Positions 25,079-32,631 of a DNA stretch of 59,280 nucleotides are shown here, one piece after another (within the stretch, counting starts at the first letter, position 1; each line of letters begins with the position of its first letter). Source of the stretch: Planctomycetota bacterium (GTDB taxonomy: Bacteria > Planctomycetota > Planctomycetia > Pirellulales > Pirellulaceae). The position numbers and the translations under genes are program-made. The notes beneath the pieces were generated by a model. That model was given only the letters and a program-made list of their open reading frames with translations, was not told the DNA's origin and did not search any database. The DNA lies in assembly GCA_016872725.1 (NCBI GenBank), contig VGZC01000037.1:1-59280 (forward strand), in the 5' to 3' direction.

Positions 25079-26051
25079 GCCGATCGTCTCCCGAATCGGC
25101 CTCGTCCGTCGCCGCCGACGGCCATGGGCTCGACGCCGCCGCGCGGTGCGAATCGTCGACCTCCTTGCGAATGCGTTTGTCCCATTCCGCGAGTTCGGCC
25201 GAAACGGCTCCGTGATGATCGACAAGCCGGTCGGCCAGCATCACGAGCGGGTCGATGGTATCGGCGGGTCCGCCGGCCTCGACGGGGCGCGACGGCATGT
25301 CACTTTCGGAGAAGGGACGCCAACGCAGCGTCGCGCACTCGACGATCATCGGGCCCTTGCCCTCGCGCGCGTGCCGCACGCCCTCGAACGCGGCCGCGTA
25401 GACCATCGTGACGTCGTTGCCGTCGACCTCGAACCCGGGAATCTCGAAATAGCGGGCGGCCGCGCCGGCCGGTCCGCTCCCCGCGCCCTGCGCCGCTCGC
25501 CTCCCCGCGAACTGGTTCCGCTCGCAAATGAGGACAACGGGCAACTTCCAATCGGCCGCCAGATGGGCCGACTCGAAAAACGTTCCGCTCCGCGCCGCGC
25601 CGTCTCCAAGAAAGGCGACCGCGACCTGATCCGAACCCAGAGTCTGGAAGGCGGTCGCGGCCCCGACGGCCAATTGGACGGATGTGCCCGGCGCGATCCC
25701 CGCGCCGACAAACCCTTGTCTTGGCGACGCGAAAAAACTCGGTCCCGCGCGTCCTCCGCAGCACCCGTCCTCCCGCCCGTAGATTTCGGCGAACAGGGCC
25801 GTCATGTCCACGCCCTTCGCGATTGCGTGACCTTGACCGCGATGCGTGCCGAACACGGCGTCATCCGCGCGCAGATGGTGGCAGACGCCGACCGCCACCG
25901 CCTCTTGCCCGAGCGAACTGTGAAACGGGCCGGGAATCAGCCCTTCGTGAAACGACTTGACCAGGCGTTCCTCGGCGCGGCGGATCCGGAGCATCTGCTC
26001 ATAGAGCGATCGAAGGGTATCGGTAAGCAGGACGAGTTTCGCGGGCTTCAC
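25071..26051 (-). CDS. 2-oxoacid dehydrogenase E1 alpha subunit
   Basis: This thiamine diphosphate-dependent subunit decarboxylates the 2-oxoacid. The 326-residue protein has the ThDP motif GDGAARSGTFFESAHLAA...ICERN, the FHSSLGQEAVAVG and GTHRGQGHAIAKG segments of the active site, and a C-terminal Pro/Ala/Asp-rich tail. GTG 26051 is the start, with GGAG nine bases upstream on the minus strand. The order E1alpha, E1beta, E2-like forms an operon. No dihydrolipoamide dehydrogenase (E3) is adjacent. Confidence 0.9.
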   Translation of the reverse strand: MKPAKLVLLTDTLRSLYEQMLRIRRAEERLVKSFHEGLIPGPFHSSLGQEAVAVGVCHHLRADDAVFGTHRGQGHAIAKGVDMTALFAEIYGREDGCCGGRAGPSFFASPRQGFVGAGIAPGTSVQLAVGAATAFQTLGSDQVAVAFLGDGAARSGTFFESAHLAADWKLPVVLICERNQFAGRRAAQGAGSGPAGAAARYFEIPGFEVDGNDVTMVYAAAFEGVRHAREGKGPMIVECATLRWRPFSESDMPSRPVEAGGPADTIDPLVMLADRLVDHHGAVSAELAEWDKRIRKEVDDSHRAAASSPWPSAATDEADSGDDRHA

Positions 26052-26135
26052 GACAAGCGCTCCTGCAACCAGTTAAGTCGGGCGCGCGAGTCGAGTCAAT
26101 CGCAGCCGACTCGGCGACCGTTCCGGTTGGGCCGA

Positions 26136-26164
26136 TTGCCCGATCGGCGGCCCTCCGCTACAAT
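26136..26164 (+). promoter_or_regulatory. Sigma70-like promoter before the FKBP gene
   Basis: TTGCCC (26136-26141) and TACAAT (26159-26164) are separated by exactly 17 bp. TACAAT differs from the -10 consensus at one base. The leader to the ATG at 26309 is about 140 bp and contains the 7-bp tandem repeat. Pattern match only. Confidence 0.45.
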
Positions 26165-26205
26165 CCGCCATCCCGCCGTTCGCCGACCGGCGGCGTGCGA
26201 TGCGG

Positions 26206-26247
26206 CCCGATACCCGATGCCCGATGCCCGATGCCCGATGCCCGATG
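26206..26247 (+). repeat. Heptamer tandem repeat (CCCGATG, five perfect copies plus one variant)
   Basis: CCCGATA at 26206-26212 is followed by five exact CCCGATG units (26213-26247) in the leader of the FKBP gene. Such simple repeats change copy number by slippage. Here they would change the 5' leader length rather than a reading frame. Confidence 0.85.
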
Positions 26248-26308
26248 CCCGGCGGTCGGCGATCCGCTCGCCGTTCCCACCAAGGCCTTTCAACGAGGAC
26301 ACGGAACC

Positions 26309-26806
26309 ATGAATGCCCGCAGGCTCGTCTGGCCCGCCGCGATTTGTCTTGGAGTGTTCGTATGCCTATCGGAGTGCGTTTTCGTGTCGAATCCCCAAGT
26401 CCGCGCTCAGGAAGTTCCGTTTCCCACGCTCCCGAAAGGCGCGGGCGAAATCGATAAGGACGCGCTGAAGGAGTTTTCCAAGACGGAATCCGGCCTCAAG
26501 TACCGGATTCTCCGCAAGTCGGACGGAAATCGGCCCAAAGCGGAGAACAGCGTGAAGGTCCATTATCACGGGTGGCTGGATGATAAGACCGTTTTCGACA
26601 GTTCCTACAAGCGGGGCGAGTCGATCTCCTTCCCGCTCAATCGCGTGATCAAGGGCTGGACCGAGGGAATGCAGCTCGTCGGTTCCGGCGGAATGATCGA
26701 GCTCGAGATTCCCGCCGATCTCGGATACGGCGCGCGCGGAGCGGGCGGCGTGATTCCGCCGAATGCCACGCTCCATTTCCTCGTCGAGCTCTTGGAAGTG
26801 AAGTGA
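26309..26806 (+). CDS. Secreted FKBP-type peptidyl-prolyl isomerase
   Basis: It catalyses cis-trans isomerisation of proline bonds in exported proteins. The 165-residue protein has an N-terminal hydrophobic signal segment (about residues 6-25). The FKBP fold follows: VKVHYHGWLDDKTVFDSSY, FPLNRVIKGWTEGMQLV, the hydrophobic GYGARGAGGVIPPNATLHF active-site block and a closing VELLEV. ATG 26309 is preceded by GAGGA at 26295-26299. The Ser/Glu/Leu-rich segment before the domain resembles periplasmic FkpA-like proteins. Confidence 0.92.
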   Translation: MNARRLVWPAAICLGVFVCLSECVFVSNPQVRAQEVPFPTLPKGAGEIDKDALKEFSKTESGLKYRILRKSDGNRPKAENSVKVHYHGWLDDKTVFDSSYKRGESISFPLNRVIKGWTEGMQLVGSGGMIELEIPADLGYGARGAGGVIPPNATLHFLVELLEVK

Positions 26807-26842
26807 TCCGACGCGCTGTTCCGCGGCGCCCTCGGGAAGCCG

Positions 26843-27808
26843 TCAGCGTCCCGCAGGCCCGCGGCCCTGTTCACGGAGCTGCTTCCAGCTCACGATCTTC
26901 ACGCCTTGATCGGCGAGCAAGCGGCGCACGTCGTCTTCGCAAAAGACGCGGCGGTCTCCATCGCGCCGCGACGCGCTGTTGGTGATCGCCCGCAATTCCT
27001 CGTTGTCGAACCCGCAGTGGATGATCAGCTCGGTCACTCCCGGCTTGAGCTGCCGGAGCGCGCTGAGGTATTCCTCGCGCCGCGCCTCGTGCGTGTCTCC
27101 GCCGTAGAACTGGAGCAGCTCGTCCAGCATCGGCACGCCGCGCGCCTCGAGACGCCGCAGGATCGTATCGTGTTTCTCGGCGAGCGTGGGATAGGCTCGT
27201 TTGGCGTCGTCGCTCAGACGACGCATGAACAGAATCGGCAGGTCGTATTCCTCGCCAAGCTCGACGAATACGTCGAGCAGATCCGGCCGGGAGACGAGCG
27301 CGCCCATATGCGTGTCGATATGGCTGAGCGGTACACCGAATTGCCTGGCGCGGTCGATTTGCGCGCGCAGTTCGATCCTCACCTCATTCGCCTTCGCGTG
27401 CGCCGCCACTTGCGCGACGTTGTCCCAAAGATACCCGTCGGGATCGACGAGCGTCGGCACGAGATCGCGCGACGCGACCGGGCCCCACCGGTAATGGTCC
27501 CACTCGGAGTTGAGTGTGAGATGGACGCCGTAGCACCGCTCGGGATGCTCCTTCGCGTACTTCGCGAATTCGAGGAACCAAGGGCACGGCACCATGATGC
27601 TCGCCGAACTGACGAGCCCCTTCTCCATCGCCTCGATCGTCGCGACATTGACCGAATGCGACATGCCCGCGTCATCCGCGTGGATGATGACATGCCTCGC
27701 GGCGTCCTCGTTCGCGGCATCCTCGGCCCGAACACCCGTCGATAGGGACCACAATGCCAAAATAGCCGCCGCGACGCGTCGCGCGTCGAGCCGAACCGTG
27801 CCGATCAT
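26843..27808 (-). CDS. Exported YdjC/ChbG-family carbohydrate deacetylase
   Basis: Family enzymes remove acetyl groups from N-acetylated sugars at a metal site. The 321-residue protein has a signal peptide (to about residue 28) and the metal motif HADDAG near 43-48. GVHLTLNSEW and HIDTHMGAL follow, and a late ELIIHCGF strand closes the domain. ATG 27808 has GGAGAG at good spacing on the minus strand. It diverges from the PASTA gene. The likely role is periplasmic polysaccharide breakdown; the exact sugar is unknown. Confidence 0.85.
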   Translation of the reverse strand: MIGTVRLDARRVAAAILALWSLSTGVRAEDAANEDAARHVIIHADDAGMSHSVNVATIEAMEKGLVSSASIMVPCPWFLEFAKYAKEHPERCYGVHLTLNSEWDHYRWGPVASRDLVPTLVDPDGYLWDNVAQVAAHAKANEVRIELRAQIDRARQFGVPLSHIDTHMGALVSRPDLLDVFVELGEEYDLPILFMRRLSDDAKRAYPTLAEKHDTILRRLEARGVPMLDELLQFYGGDTHEARREEYLSALRQLKPGVTELIIHCGFDNEELRAITNSASRRDGDRRVFCEDDVRRLLADQGVKIVSWKQLREQGRGPAGR

Positions 27809-28021
27809 CGTTCATGCTCTCCGATTCTGGAATCCCATGTCGCGTCCCAGGAATGGGACGGTCGATCGCGATTGTAGAATCGGAACGGGCGGCTGCGAAC
27901 CGGGCGTCGATCGCGCGGGGAGGTCGCGGCCGAAAAGCGGACGCAGCCCGTGTCAGGCGCCGTCGGCGGAAATCCCGTCGTCCACCCGTCGCTTCGCCTT
28001 CTTCGGCATGGGAAACTCGGC

Positions 28022-28027
28022 TAGAAT
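28022..28027 (+). promoter_or_regulatory. Possible -10 box (TAGAAT) before the PASTA gene
   Basis: TAGAAT lies 43 bp before the ATG at 28071. A second TAGAAT occurs at 27873-27878 in the same divergent region. The -35 match is poor (TTCTTC), so this is weak. Confidence 0.25.
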
Positions 28028-28070
28028 CGGTTCCGTCCATCGATCGAGTAGGGGCAAGGAGCGGCGAACC

Positions 28071-31000
28071 ATGACCCGGCGACGAGCCCTCGCGCGCATC
28101 GGCGTTTGGTTTTTCGGGATGCTCGTGGCCGCGCAGGGGATGCCCGCTTCCACGCGCGCCGCGCTCGGGCACCATGCGCCGGGCGATGATTTCATGCGCC
28201 GGGCGCAAACACTGGCCGATACGCGGATCGAGAACTTCCGCAACGCGACCGATCCGGTCGCGCGTCGGACGGCCTTCTTGGAAATGCAGGCGGACCCGAT
28301 CGCCGTGCAGCGTCTGAACGCGCTCGACGCGGAAGGAAGGCCCATCCATAGGGACGTGATCCACCGGGCGAATACCGAATCGACGGCCATCCGCACGGAA
28401 GTCAAGAGCCGACTCAAGACCGAAATCGCGGCCCGTTACAACGTCCCTGAAAGCGCCGTGCAGACGGTCGAATACGGCAAGACGCCGCAAAGCCACCCGG
28501 ACGCGTTTGGTCAGGACTGGGACCTGACAGCTCGGATCAACGGCCGGGACGTCCCGGCGCCCGTATCACAAAAGGTCGCCCATCAGGCGTATCTCGATTC
28601 GGCCACGATGAACGGCAAGATCCGCGTCACGGTCACCGATCCCAAGACGGGCGTCGTCAGCAATATCACGCCCGACCAATTCGCCTATCGACAATCGTTG
28701 GCCGTGACCGACCATCTCCACCCCGACGCCTATGCGGGCGGCAAGACGGGAGGCAAGGCGGCGAACGACCTGGCCGCCGGAAAACTCGATCCGGCGACGC
28801 GATTCCGCGACCCCACGCAACTTGCCCAGTCGATCGAATTCAAGAGCAACGAGGCGGCGGAACGAGCACATCGACTCCAAGACATCGACAGTCGTCCGGT
28901 CGACGCCGAGGCCTGGAAGTTGGAGCAGGTTCGGCAGTCGACGAAGCAGTTCGACAAATTCGTGGACCCGATGGTGCGAGCCAACGGGGGCCAGGTTCCC
29001 GAAACGCTCCGCGACGGAATGGATGTCCTCAGGAAAGTCTCGTCGGGCGAGCTCACTCCCGCCCAGGCCCAGGAACGCCTCAAAGCACTGGGAGAAATAC
29101 GCGGCGCACAACCCGAATCGATCGAAAGCATCATTCGCAAGAACGCGCAGCTTGTCGAGGCGGCTCAGGTCCTCAAGGATCCCGGCACGCGCGGGGGCGC
29201 GATCGACCGCAACGATTTCGTCGAAAGCGTCCGCGATCGGCTGGCCAACCGGGGCATGGATCTGGACGCGCCGCGCGATTTGTCGAACGCGAAGGCGCCC
29301 GATCCGGACGCGGCGCGCCGCGATCTCGTTGAAAAACTGCGCAACAACGACTTGCTCGATCCGGAAACGCGCAACAAGTTGGCGGACCAGATCGAGGCCC
29401 GCGACGCACGCGCGCGGCGGCCCGCCGAACCGAACGTGCCGGAAGGCAAAGCGCCTGCCGGCGAATTGGACTGGAAAGGCAAGGCGCGCGCCGGAGTCAA
29501 TCGGGCCGGCGAGGCGATGATGATCGTGGACGGCTTCAATGTCGCCCAGGACCTGGTTGACGCGGTCGAAGGAAAAAAGGCATGGGGCGATGTGGGGCTC
29601 AACGTCGCGGATTTGGCCTCGCTCGGTGTGTTGGGTACCAGCCGGACGTTGACCGAAAAAGCTCTCGATCGGGCCGATGCGGCGGATGCCGTCGCCGAGG
29701 AGCAGGCACGCCTTGATGAGGCTCGCAACGGAGTCATTCTCGGGCGACTGCAGGAAGCCGGCGTCAGTGCGCTCGATCGTACGGCCGCGATGCGCGGCTT
29801 GGCGCTCGGCGACGATGGTCCGCTCAATGCGCTGATCGAAAGACTCCGCGAGCAGGGAAAACCGATCGAGATTCCCGAACGGGAGATCGCCGAAGTCGAG
29901 GCGGATGACACCTTGAAGCAGCGCGCCATCGCCATGGGCTCCGGGATGGTGGATCACGCGCTGAGAGGTGGAGGGTTCGTGCTCAATACGCTGAACAATG
30001 TCGTGATCGAAATCCCATGGTCCTCCGTCGACACGATCCTGTCGTCGATCTCGGCCTTCAACACCGAATCGCGTGTCACGGACCAGCGGCAGGCGATGAT
30101 CGACGATCTGGTGCGGCGCGGCGCGGACCCCGATCAGGCGTTCGCCGCCGTCGCCATCTTCCTCGATAGCGCGGGCGCCGATCGCGAATTGCTCGATCGG
30201 ATGCGGTTTGAACTCGCCGTGCTCGAAGCCCATCCCGAGCTGCGGAAGTTGTCCCCCGAGGCGCTGGATCGCGCGCTGTACGATCTGCACGAGGCCTACC
30301 TGGCGGACAAGGCGCGCCGGGCGGCGGAGGCCGAGCGAACGGCCGAGGCGGCGACCCAATCGGCCAACGAACTCGCGGCGCTGGCCGCTCAGTTGGCCGA
30401 GAACACGGGGCGGCCCGACATGATCGATGTTCCCGAAGTGCGAGGCATGACTCCCGATCGGGCCTCCGCCGTAATCACCGCGGCACGGTTGATTCCCGCG
30501 CCCGTCGTGATCAAGCCCGCGCCCGGGAACGTCAAGCCGTTCGTCGTCTTTGAACAGAAGCCGGCGACCGGCGCGCCGGTCGCTTCGGGATCGAGCGTCG
30601 AGTTCTATTTCAGCGCGGAGAAGCCGGCCGAGACGGTCGTCGAGGTCCCGGACATCCTTCGGCTCACCAAGGAGGAAGCCGAATCCAAACTGACCGAAGC
30701 CGAGATCAAGCTGGTTCCCAAGCCCGCGGCGGGCGACCGAAAGCCGACGCGGTCCAACAAGAAGCAGGAGGTGTATAGCCAAGTGCCCGCGGCCGGGACG
30801 AAAGTCGCCGAGGGATCGAATGTCGCATTCGAATACTATGCCGGGATTCCCGTCGGCCGGTATGTCGGCATGAAACGCGATGACGCGAAGAAGAAGATCG
30901 CCGAGGATGGTTTCGCGGCGAACGTCATGGAGGGCGACAACATGGCCGACAACCCGGCGGAACAACACAACGTGTATACCCAAACGCCTCAGCCCGGCGA

Positions 31001-31514
31001 GTACGCGTGGTTCGATGATCCGGTCGATGCCCTCTATTACAAACGCGGCGAAGGGTTCGAACCGGGCGACGGCGCGAAGGTCGATGGGCGCGTCGCCACG
31101 GCCGAAGTGAAGGACGGAGAAGGCGGCCCGCGCGGAACGATCGTGTTCTCGTCCGGGCCCCAGGCGAACAACAACGAGACGCAGCACCTCATCGCATGGG
31201 CGATCACGCGATATGCCGATGACGGTGCCGCCGCGGCCGCATACGGTGCGATGGCCAAGAACGTTCCGCAGCCGAGGAGCTCCGGAGTGCTCAACGTGGC
31301 CAGCAGCGTCGGAGGAGGCGAAGCCCAGTTCACGATGCGGCTCAAGACCGATCGGAACATGTCGACGACCCACGGCCATTACCTGGTCTATCGTGGGCAA
31401 TTCGTGATTGTCTACACGTTCGTCGAACCCAATGTGGGCGCGGATATTTCGTACGTGACATCGATCATCAAGAAAAGCAAAGAGCTCGTGGATTTGCGGT
31501 TTCCGCCCGATTGA
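28071..31514 (+). CDS. Very large secreted protein with C-terminal PASTA domains, function unknown
   Basis: The 1147-residue protein starts at ATG 28071 with an AAGGAG site at 28056-28061. Residues 1-30 form an export signal (RRRALARIGVWFFGMLVAA...). Residues ~40-780 are long helical, charged regions I do not recognise, including a short hydrophobic patch near 480-515. Three PASTA-like repeats follow: about 785-852 (DVPEVRGMTPDRAS...), 855-923 (EVPDILRLTKEEAE..., QVPAAGTKVAEGS) and a degenerate third at 924-985. The last ~150 residues are an unassigned globular domain. PASTA domains usually bind peptidoglycan in kinases, yet there is no kinase domain here. A Ser/Thr kinase lies 12 kb downstream. 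Confidence 0.75.
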   Translation: MTRRRALARIGVWFFGMLVAAQGMPASTRAALGHHAPGDDFMRRAQTLADTRIENFRNATDPVARRTAFLEMQADPIAVQRLNALDAEGRPIHRDVIHRANTESTAIRTEVKSRLKTEIAARYNVPESAVQTVEYGKTPQSHPDAFGQDWDLTARINGRDVPAPVSQKVAHQAYLDSATMNGKIRVTVTDPKTGVVSNITPDQFAYRQSLAVTDHLHPDAYAGGKTGGKAANDLAAGKLDPATRFRDPTQLAQSIEFKSNEAAERAHRLQDIDSRPVDAEAWKLEQVRQSTKQFDKFVDPMVRANGGQVPETLRDGMDVLRKVSSGELTPAQAQERLKALGEIRGAQPESIESIIRKNAQLVEAAQVLKDPGTRGGAIDRNDFVESVRDRLANRGMDLDAPRDLSNAKAPDPDAARRDLVEKLRNNDLLDPETRNKLADQIEARDARARRPAEPNVPEGKAPAGELDWKGKARAGVNRAGEAMMIVDGFNVAQDLVDAVEGKKAWGDVGLNVADLASLGVLGTSRTLTEKALDRADAADAVAEEQARLDEARNGVILGRLQEAGVSALDRTAAMRGLALGDDGPLNALIERLREQGKPIEIPEREIAEVEADDTLKQRAIAMGSGMVDHALRGGGFVLNTLNNVVIEIPWSSVDTILSSISAFNTESRVTDQRQAMIDDLVRRGADPDQAFAAVAIFLDSAGADRELLDRMRFELAVLEAHPELRKLSPEALDRALYDLHEAYLADKARRAAEAERTAEAATQSANELAALAAQLAENTGRPDMIDVPEVRGMTPDRASAVITAARLIPAPVVIKPAPGNVKPFVVFEQKPATGAPVASGSSVEFYFSAEKPAETVVEVPDILRLTKEEAESKLTEAEIKLVPKPAAGDRKPTRSNKKQEVYSQVPAAGTKVAEGSNVAFEYYAGIPVGRYVGMKRDDAKKKIAEDGFAANVMEGDNMADNPAEQHNVYTQTPQPGEYAWFDDPVDALYYKRGEGFEPGDGAKVDGRVATAEVKDGEGGPRGTIVFSSGPQANNNETQHLIAWAITRYADDGAAAAAYGAMAKNVPQPRSSGVLNVASSVGGGEAQFTMRLKTDRNMSTTHGHYLVYRGQFVIVYTFVEPNVGADISYVTSIIKKSKELVDLRFPPD

Positions 31515-31557
31515 GCGGCACACGGGATCCGCGTTCTCTTCGCGAGGAGCCTCCTCC

Positions 31558-32562
31558 ATGGTTCGCCTATGGGCGGTCCTGATACTCGTCGCGGCATGCG
31601 GCCATGAAGCCTTGGGGCAGACGCCGGTTCCCGATCGCGCGCCCAAGACGCCCGTGCCACGGAAGTCGCCGGAAGGCGTGAAGGAAGGACAGCCCTGGCT
31701 GGGCGTTTCGCGCTGGCTGGCGAACGAACGCGAGGTCGTCCTGCTCGGCGCCTTGGCCGATGGGCCGGCGGGCAAAGCGGGCCTGATCGCGGGTGACGTG
31801 ATTCGGTCGATCCAAGGTCGACCGATCGCCAGCCTTGTCGGCTTCGAGGCGGAACTCAATAAACTCGGACCGACCGATGCGGCGTCCATCGAGATTGACC
31901 GTCGAGGCCAAAGGAGGCAGGTCGATGTCAAGCTCGAACCGATTCCCAAGGATCGGGGCGTTGGCCGGGTGGTTGAGGCCGCCAAATCGGGCCATGGTTG
32001 GGCGATGTGTGAACTGGGCATGCGGTACGCGCTCATGGATCCGTCATCGGCCGGCGTCGCGACCGATCCGGCCGAAGGCGTCCGCTGGTTCCAACGCGCC
32101 ATGGACGCAGGGTATCCGCTCGCGCCGTTCTTCCTTGGAATCATGACGCTCGAAGGGCGCGGTACGAACGTCGATGTCGACGAAGCGAGGCGGCTGTTGA
32201 TCCTCGCACGGGAAACCCGGGGCGACGGCGTGCCTCGCGGGTTGGCCGCCGCGGCAAGTTGCCAATTGGCCATCATGTGCCTTCGGGGCCAGGGCATCGA
32301 ACAGGACACGACATCCGCATTGCGATTCTTTCGCGACGCGGCCGAACAAGGGAGTCCGGCCGCCATGCATCGCATCGGCGTGATGTTCGAATTGGGATTG
32401 GGAGTCGCGCAGGACGATGGGGAGGCGGTGCGATGGTATCGCAGGGCCGCCGAGCTCGGATACCAACCGGCCCAGCAGTCGATGATCGAACTGGCGGTGG
32501 TACGGAGTCGGGAAACGCCGTCCACGACCGACGCGCCGACTTCGCCGGACACGAAGCCGTAG
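31558..32562 (+). CDS. Secreted PDZ and Sel1-repeat protein
   Basis: The 334-residue protein has a signal peptide with a lipobox-like LVAAC (cleavage near residue 14). A PDZ domain follows (about 45-125, WLGVSR...GPAGKAGLIAGDVIRSIQG). Then come four to five Sel1-like repeats (about 130-315) of the type A-x2-G-x8-LG-x-MY, for example GVRWFQRAMDAGYPLAPFFLGIMTLEGRG. Both modules bind proteins, so an adaptor or protease-partner role is plausible but not shown. It lies 43 bp after the PASTA gene, probably in the same operon. Confidence 0.8.
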   Translation: MVRLWAVLILVAACGHEALGQTPVPDRAPKTPVPRKSPEGVKEGQPWLGVSRWLANEREVVLLGALADGPAGKAGLIAGDVIRSIQGRPIASLVGFEAELNKLGPTDAASIEIDRRGQRRQVDVKLEPIPKDRGVGRVVEAAKSGHGWAMCELGMRYALMDPSSAGVATDPAEGVRWFQRAMDAGYPLAPFFLGIMTLEGRGTNVDVDEARRLLILARETRGDGVPRGLAAAASCQLAIMCLRGQGIEQDTTSALRFFRDAAEQGSPAAMHRIGVMFELGLGVAQDDGEAVRWYRRAAELGYQPAQQSMIELAVVRSRETPSTTDAPTSPDTKP

Positions 32563-32631
32563 TTGGGACGTGTTGCGATGTCTTGGAATGTGGGGGCTTT
32601 CTTCCGACCCTTGCCGAGGATCATTCGGACG

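Noticed and set aside
26206-26247. CRISPR-like repeat array
   Set aside because: The repeats are 7 bp and directly abutting, without spacers.
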